Position numbers and translations under genes: made by a program. A DNA stretch of 64,000 nucleotides from Rheinheimera sp. MM224 (GTDB lineage Bacteria > Pseudomonadota > Gammaproteobacteria > Enterobacterales > Alteromonadaceae): the NCBI RefSeq assembly GCF_947090785.1, contig NZ_OX352320.1, positions 3,523,001-3,587,000 of the forward strand, given 5' to 3'. Of this stretch, positions 37,170 through 47,618 are shown one piece after another (within the stretch, counting starts at the first letter, position 1; every line of letters begins with the position of its first letter). Below the pieces are notes generated by a model, which made no database searches, had not been told where the DNA came from, and saw only the letters and a program-made list of their open reading frames with translations.

Positions 37170-38563
37170 AATTCCAATTGTGCCGGATCTTTTAAGTAGA
37201 TAAATTGCCCAGCCCGTATCGGGCTTTGCTCAGTTAAGTTGTTCCATTGCAGCAGGCTGGTTAGTTTCACCCTGTAACGCATCGAAATCCGGAATAAGGT
37301 GTCGCCATACTGGATTTGATAACGTTCTGGTACTTCAATTTGTGGTTCGATCTGCCGGGGTGCTTGTTGTCCAATCCAAAGGACCATGCCCCTGACTATA
37401 GGCTGATTATCACGCAAAGAGTTCCAGCTGATTATATCGCTAATAGTAACACTGTAACGCTCCGCTATGCCATACAAGGTTTCATCTTGTTGCACTTCGT
37501 GTTGCCGGACCTGCCCTTCTGACTCTGGTTGTGTCACTTCAGCCTGATTTTCTGCTACTGCAACAACTTCTGTTTCAGATAGATTCTCAGACAAGATGCG
37601 TGCTTCCGGTAAAGGTTCTGCAGCTGGTGCCGCGCTAAGCTGGGCTTGTTCTGTCGCCACAGCGGCTGGTGGCTTTTTACGGGTGATTTTGATTTTGGGC
37701 TGCACCACACCCGCTTTGACTTGTTCAGCAGGTTGTTGCAGCAACTGTTTTTTATAGTCTTGTCTGAGCAAGCTAAATTCGGACTCACTCAACTTGCCCT
37801 GACTAAACAACAAGGTTTCCTGGCTTTGCGGATAAGTGGTCAGCAATAACTGCTCTGCCGTTTGCATCCGACTGTAGTCTTGCAGCTCCTGAGCAATCAA
37901 ATAACCCAGCAACACAGAACGGGGCGAAATTTGTGAGGCACTTTGCATTCGATCCAGCAGCACCTGCGCCGCTGGTAAATCTGCCATCGCGTAATTGACC
38001 GAAGCTAAGTTAAACAAAGCACTGGGACGGCTGGCATTGTGTTTAATGGATAAATCCAGGTAGGTTTTGGCCTGAATAAAGTCTTTTTGCTCTAGGCGGC
38101 ACAAGGCGATATTTTCATAGCTGTCAGCAGCGCGGATATAACCAGGGCGGCTTATCGCTTGCAGCAATAATTGTTCGGCTTGATCATATTTGCCACGCTG
38201 ACATAAAAAAGCGCCGTAGTTGTTGTAGGAGTCAGCGTTGTTGGGTTCGAGATCTATGGCTGTTTTGTAGGAGGTTTCGGCGGCTTCGAATTCTGCCACC
38301 TGCTGATAATAATAGGCCATAGCGTTATGCACTTCGGCCAGTTCAGGCGCTAAGCTTTTGGCTTTTTCCAGATTAAACTTGGCCTGCGCATTATCACCCC
38401 GTTGCAGGTAGTTAATGCCAAGCGCTATGCGGGTACGGGCAGCTTCCTTTTGATCCATCTTAGGACGAATTTGCCGGTCACTGCCCACTACTGTGGTTTC
38501 AGTGACGCAAGCTGCCAACTGTAAACTGAAAATAACACAAGCCAGGAGCCTGAGTTTTTGCAT
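37166..38563 (-). CDS. pilW: Type IV pilus stability lipoprotein PilW/PilF with added LysM domains
   Basis: A 465-residue lipoprotein; PilF/PilW proteins usually have about 250. The signal is MQKLRLLACVIFSLQLAACVTE with Cys about 19. TPR repeats (about 40-250) include ARTRIALGINYLQRGDNAQAKFNLEKAK and EPNNADSYNNYGAFLCQRGKYDQAEQLL, the PilQ-assembly part. A Pro/Ala/Glu-rich linker follows, then two LysM domains (about 355-399 and 416-458; DETLYGIAERYSVTISDIISW and GDTLFRISMRYRVKLTSLLQW). LysM binds peptidoglycan, so this form may tether the secretin pilotin to the wall. Confidence 0.9.
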   Translation of the reverse strand: MQKLRLLACVIFSLQLAACVTETTVVGSDRQIRPKMDQKEAARTRIALGINYLQRGDNAQAKFNLEKAKSLAPELAEVHNAMAYYYQQVAEFEAAETSYKTAIDLEPNNADSYNNYGAFLCQRGKYDQAEQLLLQAISRPGYIRAADSYENIALCRLEQKDFIQAKTYLDLSIKHNASRPSALFNLASVNYAMADLPAAQVLLDRMQSASQISPRSVLLGYLIAQELQDYSRMQTAEQLLLTTYPQSQETLLFSQGKLSESEFSLLRQDYKKQLLQQPAEQVKAGVVQPKIKITRKKPPAAVATEQAQLSAAPAAEPLPEARILSENLSETEVVAVAENQAEVTQPESEGQVRQHEVQQDETLYGIAERYSVTISDIISWNSLRDNQPIVRGMVLWIGQQAPRQIEPQIEVPERYQIQYGDTLFRISMRYRVKLTSLLQWNNLTEQSPIRAGQFIYLKDPAQLEL

Positions 38564-38586
38564 AGGGGTACCAGTTGAATGGAGTG

Positions 38587-39711
38587 TTACACCATTTTTA
38601 CTGAAATCTCCTGACCTTTCATCTGTTTTTTTTCTAAACGCTTGGTACGGTCAATCACATCACCCACTAACTGACCACAAGCAGCGTCAATATCGTCGCC
38701 GCGGGTCTTACGCACCATCACTGTATAACCATGTTCCTGCAGCACTTTATTAAAGCGGTCGATGCGGGAATTGCTAGAACGTTTGTACGGTGAACCAGGG
38801 TATGGGTTAAATGGGATCAGGTTCACTTTAGATGGCGTACCTTTCAGGGCATGCGCCAGTTCATGGGCTTGTTCCATGCTGTCGTTAACACCATCCAGCA
38901 TTACATATTCGACTGTGACTTTATCGTTGGCACGTGAATCTGTGACATAACGCTTCGCCGCAGCCAGGAATTCTTCCATAGGGTATTTTTTATTAACAGG
39001 CACTAACTCATCACGCAGGGTGTTATTCGGCGCGTGTAAAGAAATAGCCAAGGCCACATCGATACGCTCTTTCAGCATATCTAAAGCTGGTACTACACCT
39101 GAAGTACTTAAAGTGACGCGGCGTTTGGATAAACCAAAACCAAAGTCTTCCAGCATCAGCTCCATGGCAGGCACTACGTTGTTTAGATTCAGCAAAGGTT
39201 CGCCCATGCCCATCATTACCACGTTGGTGACTGGTTTTTCACCTGTATCGCCGTAGCTGCCGATGATTTGAGCTACACGCCAGACCTGACCAATAATTTC
39301 AGACACTTTCAAATTGCGGTTAAAACCCTGCTGGGCGGTAGAACAAAAGGTACATTCTAAAGCACAGCCAACTTGCGAAGACACACATAAAGTGCGGCGG
39401 TCTTTTTCCGGGATCCAGACAGTTTCAACTTCCTGACCACCCACCAAACCCATCACAAACTTGATAGTGCCATCGGCACTGTCCTGACGAGTCACCACAA
39501 CTGGTGCTGCAATCACGGCTTTTTCTTTTAATTTGTCACGCAACTTCTTGTTGATGTTGGTCATTTTATCAAAGTCGTCGATGCAGAAATGGTAGATCCA
39601 TTTCATCACCTGATCGGCTCTGAAGCCTGCTTCACCAATAGAGACAAAAAACTCCTTCATCTGGGTACGGGTCAGATCAAGCAGATTGACTTTGTTTTCT
39701 GTTTGGCTCAT
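38587..39711 (-). CDS. rlmN: Dual-specificity 23S rRNA/tRNA methyltransferase RlmN
   Basis: Radical SAM enzyme that methylates A2503 of 23S rRNA and A37 of tRNAs; 374 residues. The radical SAM cluster motif [11 protein letters not shown] (CxxxCxxC) lies at about 119-129, with [10 protein letters not shown] preceding. [12 protein letters not shown] and the STSGVVPAL block are family hallmarks. The catalytic Cys is in [19 protein letters not shown] (about 351). First gene of the rlmN-pilW-rodZ-ispG-hisS run. Confidence 0.97.
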   Translation of the reverse strand: MSQTENKVNLLDLTRTQMKEFFVSIGEAGFRADQVMKWIYHFCIDDFDKMTNINKKLRDKLKEKAVIAAPVVVTRQDSADGTIKFVMGLVGGQEVETVWIPEKDRRTLCVSSQVGCALECTFCSTAQQGFNRNLKVSEIIGQVWRVAQIIGSYGDTGEKPVTNVVMMGMGEPLLNLNNVVPAMELMLEDFGFGLSKRRVTLSTSGVVPALDMLKERIDVALAISLHAPNNTLRDELVPVNKKYPMEEFLAAAKRYVTDSRANDKVTVEYVMLDGVNDSMEQAHELAHALKGTPSKVNLIPFNPYPGSPYKRSSNSRIDRFNKVLQEHGYTVMVRKTRGDDIDAACGQLVGDVIDRTKRLEKKQMKGQEISVKMV

Positions 39712-39767
39712 TTGGGCTTTTCCTCACAACATAGATAGATAAAAAATAGGACAGTTTAAATAGATAG

Positions 39768-39792
39768 AAAGGGAGCTAAGCTCCCTTTTCTT
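39768..39792 (-). terminator. Terminator between ndk and rlmN
   Basis: AAAGGGAGC/GCTCCCTTT with a TAA loop; followed on the minus strand by CTATCTATTT. Confidence 0.8.
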
Positions 39793-39873
39793 ATTCATCG
39801 TCCTTGTAACGCATTCTAAACTTGTGTAATTGAAGCTGCAGATGCACTGCTGCTTCAAGAACGACAGTTTAAA

Positions 39874-40305
39874 TTAACGAGTGCGTGAGCAAAGTTCCGC
39901 TTCAGTGAAGAAGAATGCGATTTCACGGGCAGCAGAAGCAGCAGCGTCTGAACCGTGAACAGCGTTTTCGTCAATACTTGCAGCGTAGTCAGCACGTAAA
40001 GTACCGGCAGCAGCGTCTTTAGGGTTAGTAGCACCCATGATTTCACGGTTTTTACGAACAGCGTCTTCGCCTTCTAACACCTGAACCATTACTGGGCCAG
40101 AGGTCATGAAAGATACTAAAGCTTTGAAAAATGGACGCTCTTTGTGCTCACCGTAGAAGCCTTCAGCCTGTTCCTGGCTTAAGTGCAACATTTTAGCTGC
40201 AACAATACGTAAACCTGCAGACTCAAAACGGTGGTAGATAGCGCCGATGTGGTTCTTTGCTACTGCATCTGGTTTCACGATTGAAAAAGTACGTTCTAAA
40301 GCCAT
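39874..40305 (-). CDS. ndk: Nucleoside diphosphate kinase
   Basis: Balances NTP and dNTP pools; 143 residues. N-terminus [20 protein letters not shown], the [27 protein letters not shown] block, [18 protein letters not shown], and the active-site His in [16 protein letters not shown] (about 117). An AGGAG ribosome site precedes the ATG. Monocistronic between two terminators. Confidence 0.98.
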   Translation of the reverse strand: MALERTFSIVKPDAVAKNHIGAIYHRFESAGLRIVAAKMLHLSQEQAEGFYGEHKERPFFKALVSFMTSGPVMVQVLEGEDAVRKNREIMGATNPKDAAAGTLRADYAASIDENAVHGSDAAASAAREIAFFFTEAELCSRTR

Positions 40306-40350
40306 GACAGACTCCTGTAATCAAAAGGGTGAATAAATTTAAGGCCGCGA

Positions 40351-40356
40351 ATTATA
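40351..40356 (-). promoter_or_regulatory. Probable ndk -10 box
   Basis: A perfect TATAAT in the minus direction lies 46 bp upstream of the ndk ATG. The -35 region is T-rich and poorly defined. Confidence 0.5.
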
Positions 40357-40441
40357 CGCTAAGCAAAATAAAAAACCTATTTTTTCTAAATACAGAGGAT
40401 AAAGCATTTATTCTGTGATCAGAACCAGTGCTGCAACTAGT

Positions 40442-40469
40442 AAAAAAGCAGCCCGAAGCTGCTTTTTTT
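40442..40469 (-). terminator. Terminator of the isc operon
   Basis: AAAAAAGCAGC/GCTGCTTTTTTT around a CCGAA loop; it has both flanking A- and T-runs and lies 18 bp past the fdx stop. Confidence 0.92.
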
Positions 40470-40486
40470 GTATCACCAGACCAGAC

Positions 40487-40825
40487 TTAATGCCCTTCGC
40501 TGACCATATTGACTGTGTATTTCGGGATTTCGACTGTTAAATCTTCGTCCGCGATACGGGCCTGACAGCCTAAACGTGAGTCTGGCTCTAAACCCCAGGC
40601 TTTATCCAGCATATCGTCTTCCAGCTCATCGCTAGGATTCAGAGAGCGGAAGCCTTCACGAACTATGACGTGGCAGGTAGTACAGGCACAGGACTTTTCA
40701 CAGGCATGTTCAATAGAGATACCACAACGTAAAGCGACATCCAGCACAGTTTCACCTGTTTGGGCTTCAACTGCGACACCTTCAGGACATAATTGTGCAT
40801 GGGGTAAAAAGATGATTTGTGGCAT
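40487..40825 (-). CDS. fdx: ISC [2Fe-2S] ferredoxin
   Basis: Electron donor in iron-sulfur cluster assembly; 112 residues. Cluster cysteines are in CEKSCACTTC (C-x5-C-x2-C, about 42-51) and GCQA (about 87). The C-terminus KYTVNMVSEGH is typical of ISC ferredoxins. The ATG at 40825 is one base after the hscA stop, with GAGG inside hscA; a longer frame from 40900 is rejected. In E. coli iscX follows, but here a terminator comes at once. Confidence 0.96.
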   Translation of the reverse strand: MPQIIFLPHAQLCPEGVAVEAQTGETVLDVALRCGISIEHACEKSCACTTCHVIVREGFRSLNPSDELEDDMLDKAWGLEPDSRLGCQARIADEDLTVEIPKYTVNMVSEGH

Positions 40826-40826
40826 A

Positions 40827-42683
40827 TCAGACCTCGTCGACCTTATGACCTTGCAATGCCTTGCGGATAGAGATATCCATCCGGCGTGCTGCAAACTCAT
40901 CCGTTATATGATTGGTATGTTCAATGGCAGCTTTAATAGCGGCCGTGTTGTCGCCTTGTTTGACTGTCGCAAGTTCAGCAAGGGCTTGTTCTACACTTAA
41001 TTTTTCTTCTGCAGTTAAAAGTGCCGCATCGGCATTTAGGGCTACAGTGACAGCTTCAAGCACTCGCTCGGCTTCCACTTGTTGCTCTTTTAACAAACGT
41101 AGTTGCATATCCTGTTTGGCATACAACATAGAGCTTTGGATCATGGTCGCGACCTGATCGTCACTTAAACCGTATGAAGGTTTGACCTGAATACTGGCGC
41201 TGACCCCTGTCGATTTTTCCGCAGCTGTGACACTCAATAAACCGTCGGCATCGACCTGAAATGTCACCCGAATATGAGCTCCACCAGCGGCCATAGCAGG
41301 GATATTGGTCAGGTTAAAACGAGCCAGAGAACGACAAGCATCTACCAGTTCACGTTCACCTTGCAGCACATGAATAGCCATAGCGGTCTGGCCATCTTTA
41401 AAGGTGGTGAATTCCTGAGCTCGGGCCACAGGGATCACTGTGTTGCGTGGAATAATTTTTTCCACTAAGCCACCCATAGTCTCCAAACCTAAAGACAGCG
41501 GTATTACATCAAGCAGCAAAGTATCGTGATCAGATTTATTGCCGACCAGCACGTTGGCCTGAATAGCAGCACCTATGGCCACTACTTTATCCGGGTCTAT
41601 AGACGTTAAAGGCTCTGCAGCAAAAAACTCCGCCACAGCGCTTCGCACTAATGGTACGCGGGTAGAACCACCGACCATTACGACTTGTTGAATTTCTTCG
41701 GTGTCTAAACCGGCATCACGCAGCACTTGTTTACAAGCGCGAATGGTCTTGCGTACTAAAGGCTGAATTAAAGCATCAAAGTCTGAGCGACTGATTTGGC
41801 CTTTAAATTCACCAGAGGCTAATGGCAGGACAAAATCCAGCTGCTCTGTTGCACTTAAGTTTTCTTTAATTTGACGGGCTGTGACCAGATACTGGCGCAG
41901 CTCTGAATGCGAAAGTGTGCTTTGGCCAGTTTGCTGCTGTAACCAGTTGACTAAAGTGTGATCAAAATCATCACCACCTAAAGCCGAGTCGCCACCTGTG
42001 GCCAGCACCTCAAACACACCACGCTTTAAACGCAGGATAGAGATATCAAAAGTGCCACCACCTAAATCGTAGACAGCAACCACGCCTTCCTGACCTGAAT
42101 CCAGGCCATAAGCTAAAGCGGCTGCGGTAGGCTCGTTTAATAAACGTAATACAGTTAAACCAGCCAGCTTGGCGGCGTCTTTGGTCGCCTGACGTTGCGA
42201 GTCATCAAAATAAGCAGGCACAGTAATAACCACACCTGTCAGCTCGCCACCTAAGGTCTGGCTTGCTGTATCTGCTAAAGTCGCCAGAATTTCAGCTGAG
42301 ACTTCAACCGGGTTTTTAATGCCCTGAATGGTGTTTATCGCCACTAAACCAGACTGGTCGACCAGCTCATACGGAATATGTTCTGCGTCGGCGTTGATTT
42401 CAGCAAAACCACGGCCCATCAGACGTTTGACTGACACTATAGTGTTGTGTGGATCCAGCACAGCATCCGCTGCTGCAGCATGGCCGACTATGACGTTGTC
42501 TGCGGTGTAACGCACCACAGAAGGCAACATGTCCTGGCCTGCTTTATTAAACAGAGTTTTGGCTTCGCCACTGCGAACAGTAGCAACCAGCGAATTGGTG
42601 GTACCGAGATCAATACCTGCGGCTAACTTGTGCTGATGTGGAGCCGCGCTTTGACCGGGCTCTGCAATTTGTAATAACGCCAT
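40827..42683 (-). CDS. hscA: Fe-S assembly chaperone HscA (Hsp70 type)
   Basis: ATP-dependent chaperone that helps transfer clusters from IscU; 618 residues. ATPase motifs include [17 protein letters not shown] (about 25-41), [45 protein letters not shown] and [10 protein letters not shown]. The substrate-binding domain starts about 395 ([15 protein letters not shown]). Lacks the DnaK C-terminal EEVD-type tail, as HscA does. Spacing to hscB is eight bases. Confidence 0.97.
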   Translation of the reverse strand: MALLQIAEPGQSAAPHQHKLAAGIDLGTTNSLVATVRSGEAKTLFNKAGQDMLPSVVRYTADNVIVGHAAAADAVLDPHNTIVSVKRLMGRGFAEINADAEHIPYELVDQSGLVAINTIQGIKNPVEVSAEILATLADTASQTLGGELTGVVITVPAYFDDSQRQATKDAAKLAGLTVLRLLNEPTAAALAYGLDSGQEGVVAVYDLGGGTFDISILRLKRGVFEVLATGGDSALGGDDFDHTLVNWLQQQTGQSTLSHSELRQYLVTARQIKENLSATEQLDFVLPLASGEFKGQISRSDFDALIQPLVRKTIRACKQVLRDAGLDTEEIQQVVMVGGSTRVPLVRSAVAEFFAAEPLTSIDPDKVVAIGAAIQANVLVGNKSDHDTLLLDVIPLSLGLETMGGLVEKIIPRNTVIPVARAQEFTTFKDGQTAMAIHVLQGERELVDACRSLARFNLTNIPAMAAGGAHIRVTFQVDADGLLSVTAAEKSTGVSASIQVKPSYGLSDDQVATMIQSSMLYAKQDMQLRLLKEQQVEAERVLEAVTVALNADAALLTAEEKLSVEQALAELATVKQGDNTAAIKAAIEHTNHITDEFAARRMDISIRKALQGHKVDEV

Positions 42684-42691
42684 GCTGCTCT

Positions 42692-43213
42692 TTAATCTTG
42701 TGTTTGTTCAATCAGCTCCAGCTCTTGCTGCAGCTTAAAGAAAAATTTGAGTTTGCGGATTATATCAGCCGCCTGATGATCGTGCTCAGGGTTGTTGGCG
42801 TCCAGTGCCGATTGCAACTGTCGTAATAAGGCTTTTTTCTGCTGCTGAATTTGCTGGTCGGCTTCATCAATTAACGCATCAGGATCCACTGCATCGCTAA
42901 TCTCTGCCAGCAACTCACGTAATTCCATTTGCTGCATTAAAAAAGCAGGTTCCATAAAGCTACGCTGCTCGTTACTGATTTTTAAACCCCGTAACGCCAG
43001 TAAATGTTCAGCACGTAACAACGGCTGTTTTAAGCTGTGATACGCATCGTTGATATTGGCCGCCTGTTGCACCGCCATCAGCTTATCGCGCTCAGAGCCA
43101 GCTGCATGTTTATCCGGATGAAACTGACGCTGCAGTTCCAGATAACGTGTGCCTAATTCAGTCAAATCCAGCTCAAACTGAGCTGGCAGATGAAAAAGCT
43201 GAAAGTAATTCAT
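42692..43213 (-). CDS. hscB: Fe-S assembly co-chaperone HscB (J-domain)
   Basis: Delivers IscU to HscA and stimulates its ATPase; 173 residues. N-terminal J domain with the HPD motif in [12 protein letters not shown] (about 33-35) and [18 protein letters not shown]. The C-terminal three-helix region binds IscU. The gene lies in the standard iscA-hscB-hscA order. Confidence 0.96.
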   Translation of the reverse strand: MNYFQLFHLPAQFELDLTELGTRYLELQRQFHPDKHAAGSERDKLMAVQQAANINDAYHSLKQPLLRAEHLLALRGLKISNEQRSFMEPAFLMQQMELRELLAEISDAVDPDALIDEADQQIQQQKKALLRQLQSALDANNPEHDHQAADIIRKLKFFFKLQQELELIEQTQD

Positions 43214-43225
43214 CTGCGCCCTTCG

Positions 43226-43549
43226 TTAAACGGTGAAGCTTTCGCCACAACCACATTCGCCATTGACGTTTGGGTTGTTAAACTGGAACCCTTCGTTTAA
43301 ACCTTCTTTGACAAAATCAAGCTGAGTGCCGTCTATATAGACCAGACTTTTACCGTCAACTATGAGTTTCAGATCGTTGTATTCAAACACCTGATCGTCA
43401 GCGTTTAACTCGTCAACAAACTCCAGCACATAAGCTAAACCTGAACAGCCTGTGGTTTTTACACCCACACGCAAGCCAAGGCCTTTGCCTCTGTTGGCCA
43501 GGAAGCTTCTGACGCGATCCGCTGCCGCTGGTGTCATTGAAATAGCCAT
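43226..43549 (-). CDS. iscA: A-type Fe-S carrier IscA
   Basis: A 107-residue carrier that passes clusters to target proteins. The three conserved Cys are in [13 protein letters not shown] (about 35) and GECGCGESF (about 99 and 101). Only three bases separate it from the iscU stop. Confidence 0.97.
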   Translation of the reverse strand: MAISMTPAAADRVRSFLANRGKGLGLRVGVKTTGCSGLAYVLEFVDELNADDQVFEYNDLKLIVDGKSLVYIDGTQLDFVKEGLNEGFQFNNPNVNGECGCGESFTV

Positions 43550-43552
43550 AAC

Positions 43553-43936
43553 TTAGTTCCCGTGACGTTGTTTGTAATCAGCAATGGCTGCTTTGATTGC
43601 ATCTTCCGCCAGAATAGAGCAGTGAATTTTTACCGGAGGTAAAGCCAATTCCTGTGCTATATCGGTGTTTTTGATTAAAGCAGCTTCGTCGATGCTTTTG
43701 CCTTTAACCCATTCAGTCACTAATGAGCTGGATGCAATAGCACTGCCACAGCCATAGGTCTTGAACTTGGCATCTTCAATAATGCCCTCTGCGTTAATTT
43801 TTAACTGTAACTTCATCACGTCACCACAAGCCGGTGCGCCAACCATACCTGTAGCTATAGTTGGGTCGTCTTTAGCGAATGAACCGACGTTACGCGGATT
43901 TTCATAATGGTCTATGACTTTAGTACTGTATGCCAT
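43553..43936 (-). CDS. iscU: Fe-S scaffold IscU
   Basis: Scaffold on which clusters are built; 127 residues. Ligand cysteines are in GAPACGDVM (about 37), YGCGSAIASSS (about 63) and KIHCSILAED (about 106), with Asp39 after the first. The LPPVK motif recognised by HscA is present (ALPPVKIHCS, about 99-103). Confidence 0.98.
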   Translation of the reverse strand: MAYSTKVIDHYENPRNVGSFAKDDPTIATGMVGAPACGDVMKLQLKINAEGIIEDAKFKTYGCGSAIASSSLVTEWVKGKSIDEAALIKNTDIAQELALPPVKIHCSILAEDAIKAAIADYKQRHGN

Positions 43937-43965
43937 GATTCTAAGTCCCTAATTTGATTAATAAC

Positions 43966-45180
43966 TTAGTGTGCAACCCAGGCTACGCTGCCTAAATCCA
44001 CGCCGTCTTTGTACATTTCCCACAGAGGTGACATGTCGCGTAATTTACCAATGGCGTCATGCACAATCTTAATGGTGTGATCAATTTGCTCTTCCGTGGT
44101 GTAACGGCCGATGCTGAAACGAATAGAACTGTGTGCCAGCTCGTCGGTTAAACCTAAAGCACGTAAGACGTACGAAGGTTCCAGACTGGCTGAGGTACAA
44201 GCTGAACCTGAAGATACGGCGATGTCTTTTAACGCCATAATCAAGGACTCACCTTCAACATAGTTAAAGCTGACGTTGGTAATACCCGGCACACGTTGCA
44301 CAGCATCACCATTTAAAAACACCTGTTCGATGTCTTTAATACCATCCAGCAGACGGTCACGTAACACCGCAACACGTTCACGCTCAGCGTGCATTTCTTC
44401 TTTGGCAATACGGAAAGCTTCACCCATAGCCACAATCTGGTGCGTGGCTAAAGTGCCTGAACGCATACCACGCTCATGACCACCACCGTGCGTCTGAGCT
44501 TCTAAACGAATACGTGGCTTACGACGCACATACAAAGCGCCAATACCTTTAGGACCATAAGTTTTATGACCAGAGAACGACATCAGATCTACTTTTAGCG
44601 TCTCTAAATCTATATCCACTTTGCCTGTAGCCTGAGCCGCATCAACATGGAAAATAATACCTTTGCTGCGGCACAACTCGCCGATAGCGGCGATATCCTG
44701 AATCACACCAATTTCGTTGTTGACGAACATGATGCTGATCACTGTGGTATCAGGGCGGATAGCGGCAGTTAACTTGTCTAAATCAACTAAACCACTGGCT
44801 TCCACGTCCAGATAAGTCACTTCAAAACCTTCACGTTCCAAAGAGCGCATGGTATCCAGCACAGCTTTGTGTTCGGTTTTGACGGTGATCAGGTGTTTAC
44901 CTTTTTTATGGTAAAACTGCGCTGCGCCTTTGATAGCTAAGTTGTTTGATTCGGTCGCGCCCGAAGTGAATACAATTTCACGTGGGTCGGCGTTGACCAG
45001 TTCGGCAATTTGCGCACGGGCAATTTCTACCGCTTCTTCTGCCTGCCAGCCGAACTTGTGCGAACGTGACGCCGGATTACCAAAAGAACCATCCATAGTC
45101 AAAAATTGCATCAGTTTCTCGGCCACCCGCGGATCGACCGGGGTTGTGGCTGCATAATCTAGATAAATAGGTAGCTTCAT
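43966..45180 (-). CDS. iscS: Cysteine desulfurase IscS
   Basis: PLP enzyme supplying sulfur for clusters and tRNA thiolation; 404 residues. N-terminus [19 protein letters not shown] region [12 protein letters not shown] and the Lys in [12 protein letters not shown] (about 206), and the active Cys in [18 protein letters not shown] (about 328). C-terminus [20 protein letters not shown] is the IscU-binding tail. Confidence 0.98.
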   Translation of the reverse strand: MKLPIYLDYAATTPVDPRVAEKLMQFLTMDGSFGNPASRSHKFGWQAEEAVEIARAQIAELVNADPREIVFTSGATESNNLAIKGAAQFYHKKGKHLITVKTEHKAVLDTMRSLEREGFEVTYLDVEASGLVDLDKLTAAIRPDTTVISIMFVNNEIGVIQDIAAIGELCRSKGIIFHVDAAQATGKVDIDLETLKVDLMSFSGHKTYGPKGIGALYVRRKPRIRLEAQTHGGGHERGMRSGTLATHQIVAMGEAFRIAKEEMHAERERVAVLRDRLLDGIKDIEQVFLNGDAVQRVPGITNVSFNYVEGESLIMALKDIAVSSGSACTSASLEPSYVLRALGLTDELAHSSIRFSIGRYTTEEQIDHTIKIVHDAIGKLRDMSPLWEMYKDGVDLGSVAWVAH

Positions 45181-45199
45181 TTTCTGCTCCGGCTTTTGC

Positions 45200-45682
45200 C
45201 TACAACTGGCAACTGACTTCGATTTCAGTTGCTGGATTTTTTAACACACGGCCATCTTGCCGTTTCGCCACTTTTTTCACTTCATTCTGGCGAACCAGTT
45301 CACCTAAAGTGATACCGGTGAGGAAGTCTTCGATACGATCGCTTAAGTCTGTCCACAAGGTGTGGGTTAAACATTTAGCGCCGCTTTGACAATCAGATTT
45401 ACCCTGACAACGTGTTGCATCTACGGACTCATCGACCGCACTGATCACAGCAGACACCGATATTTGCATCGGATCTAACCCCAGTTGGTAACCACCACCT
45501 GGACCACGCACGCTGCTGACCAGACCTTGTTTGCGTAAACGGGCAAACAGCTGTTCAAGGTAAGACAGGGAAATACCCTGACGTTCAGAGATATCCGCCA
45601 ATGATACCGGGCCAGATTGTGCATGTAATGCAACATCCAGCATAGCTGTCACAGCGTAACGGCCTTTTGAAGTTAAACGCAT
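45200..45682 (-). CDS. iscR: Fe-S cluster-responsive regulator IscR
   Basis: Rrf2-family winged-helix regulator, 160 residues. N-terminus [25 protein letters not shown] around 28-55; cluster Cys at about 92, 98 and 104 in [13 protein letters not shown], with His about 107. With a [2Fe-2S] cluster it represses its own operon. Two matching sites lie in its promoter. First gene of iscRSUA-hscBA-fdx. Confidence 0.97.
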   Translation of the reverse strand: MRLTSKGRYAVTAMLDVALHAQSGPVSLADISERQGISLSYLEQLFARLRKQGLVSSVRGPGGGYQLGLDPMQISVSAVISAVDESVDATRCQGKSDCQSGAKCLTHTLWTDLSDRIEDFLTGITLGELVRQNEVKKVAKRQDGRVLKNPATEIEVSCQL

Positions 45683-45710
45683 AACGGACTCCCTGAAACG
45701 AATGGCGCAA

Positions 45711-45767
45711 ATTGTACATTCTTGACTGTTTTAGTCAAGTATTAATCCTACCGTTTTAGTCAGGTAT
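45711..45767 (-). promoter_or_regulatory. isc operon promoter with two adjacent IscR type-1 boxes
   Basis: On the minus strand, TTGACT (45738-45733) and TACAAT (45716-45711) are spaced by 16 bases. Two directly adjoining 25-bp sites fit the E. coli type-1 IscR consensus (ATA-YYGACT-N5-AGTCRR pattern): 45718-45742 is almost perfect and covers the -35; 45743-45767 keeps the CTGACTAAAAC half and is weaker on the other. Confidence 0.88.
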
Positions 45768-45813
45768 TATCCGTTTAGGTTCAACTCTTTTTCCGATGAT
45801 TCGCTCTGATTGC

Positions 45814-46623
45814 TTAAATAGTCGGATCAAAAGCATCTACAGCTTTTTTACGATGTTCAGCTGCTTCACGTTCGGCCTGAATAAAAGCCTCATCTTCAAT
45901 AGCAATCTCCGGCACTATGTCGCAGACATTGCCACCAAGCTTGTTGACGCTTTGGCAGAGCTCCGTCACTTTGTTATCCAGAAAGTGCATATGATCCAGC
46001 ATCCGGCCCATGGCATTAGCCACTGGATCCGGGTTATCGCTGGAGACAGCATACGCATCAAAACCAAACTTTTTCGCCATTTGCTGACGCTGTTCAGTCA
46101 GCGCCATATCTTGTTTAGCGACAATACGGCCAGGAATACCGACCACTGTTGCACCTGCCGGTACATCTTTGACGACGACAGCATTTGAACCAATACGGGC
46201 ACATTCACCGACATACAAAGGCCCCAGTACTTTGGCACCAGCACCTATCACCACACCATTGCCTAAAGTTGGGTGACGTTTCCCAGGATTCCAGCTGGTA
46301 CCGCCTAAGGTCACACCATGGTACAAAGTGACGTCATCACCTATTTCGGCGGTTTCACCTATCACTACACCCATACCATGGTCGATAAAAAAACGACGGC
46401 CAATTTTTGCGCCAGGATGAATTTCGACCCCAGTTAACCAACGGGCTATGGTGCTTAAAAAACGCGCCAGCCATTTCCAGTTCGCTTTCCATAGACGGTG
46501 ATTCATCCGATGCCACCAGATGGCATGTAAACCAGGATAGTTAGTCAGTACTTCAAAAGCACTGCGCGCCGCTGGATCCCGCTCGAACACACTTTTAATG
46601 TCTTCTTTGATACCTGCAAACAT
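45814..46623 (-). CDS. cysE: Serine O-acetyltransferase
   Basis: Makes O-acetylserine for cysteine synthesis, the sulfur source of IscS; 269 residues. N-terminal helical domain, then left-handed hexapeptide repeats: [55 protein letters not shown] and [19 protein letters not shown]. The ATG at 46623 follows AGGA and gives the family start [19 protein letters not shown]. Directly after trmJ and before iscR. Confidence 0.95.
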   Translation of the reverse strand: MFAGIKEDIKSVFERDPAARSAFEVLTNYPGLHAIWWHRMNHRLWKANWKWLARFLSTIARWLTGVEIHPGAKIGRRFFIDHGMGVVIGETAEIGDDVTLYHGVTLGGTSWNPGKRHPTLGNGVVIGAGAKVLGPLYVGECARIGSNAVVVKDVPAGATVVGIPGRIVAKQDMALTEQRQQMAKKFGFDAYAVSSDNPDPVANAMGRMLDHMHFLDNKVTELCQSVNKLGGNVCDIVPEIAIEDEAFIQAEREAAEHRKKAVDAFDPTI

Positions 46624-46633
46624 CTTACAAATC

Positions 46634-47356
46634 CTATTGCTTGGTGGTGCGTTGAATCGAGGCCAGAATGCCACGCAAAATATTCAATTCTTGATCATCA
46701 GGTCTGGAACGGGCGAATAACCGGCGCAGACGAGCCATCACAATGCCTGGGTGCTGCTTAATAATAAAACCTGTGTCGCTCAGGGTTTGCTCCAGATGAA
46801 CATAAAACTTCTCCATCTGGTCAATTTCCGGATACACAGTTAAATCTGTTTCCGGGGTTTTATCCTGCTGCGCTAAAAAGGCTACCCGAACTTCATAAGC
46901 GATAATTTGGACTGCCATAGCTAAATTCAAGGAGCTGTATTCAGGATTCGCCGGAATACAGACATGGTAGTTACACATTTGCAGCTCTTCATTGGTCAGG
47001 CCATTGTTTTCACGGCCAAATACCAATGCCACTGGTTTTTGTGTGGCTTCCAGCACAGCTTTTTCGCCACATTCACGTGGCTCCAGCATAGGCCAGGATA
47101 AAGTGCGGGAACGGGCACTGCTGCCCACCACTAAACCACAATCGAATATGGCCTGCTCTAAAGTGTCCACCACTTGCGCATTAGCTAAAATATCACTGGC
47201 TCCTGCAGATAATGCATAAGCCTGACCGTCTGGTAATTCTTTTGGTGAAACCAGCACCAGCTTGCTCAGACCCATAGTTTTCATGGCGCGGGCAACTGAA
47301 CCTATGTTTCCGGTATGAGAAGTACCCACTAAGACAATACGGATATGCTCTAACAT
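46634..47356 (-). CDS. trmJ: tRNA (cytidine/uridine-2'-O)-methyltransferase TrmJ
   Basis: SPOUT-class enzyme that 2'-O-methylates position 32 of several tRNAs; 240 residues. N-terminus [32 protein letters not shown], and the knot motifs [16 protein letters not shown] (about 110-125) and [19 protein letters not shown] prefer the ATG at 47356 because GGAG is five bases upstream; a GTG two codons earlier is possible. Adjacent to the isc region as in E. coli. Confidence 0.95.
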   Translation of the reverse strand: MLEHIRIVLVGTSHTGNIGSVARAMKTMGLSKLVLVSPKELPDGQAYALSAGASDILANAQVVDTLEQAIFDCGLVVGSSARSRTLSWPMLEPRECGEKAVLEATQKPVALVFGRENNGLTNEELQMCNYHVCIPANPEYSSLNLAMAVQIIAYEVRVAFLAQQDKTPETDLTVYPEIDQMEKFYVHLEQTLSDTGFIIKQHPGIVMARLRRLFARSRPDDQELNILRGILASIQRTTKQ

Positions 47357-47618
47357 GCCCACTCCAGCTAATGCTTTGGCGATAAGGCTGCCGCTGTTCT
47401 GAAGTCATCTTCAGCAGGGCCGCCCAGCGTAAAAATTCAAGGGGCGGCATTTTATCACAGCGTAAAAATTTTGTTGATTGAAATTTGGCAGTCCAGCCAT
47501 CTAAAATTAGGTGCTTTAGTCTGTCGTCCCACAAATATCGCCGCTGGTGATTTCTCACTGCAAAAGATGTTGTGCTTTGTTACACTAGCGCAGGTTTTTA
47601 ACTCAGAAGGATCGTGTT

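Noticed and set aside
40306..40486. iscX after fdx
   Set aside because: Only a terminator and the ndk promoter fit in this gap; no frame of suitable length is present.
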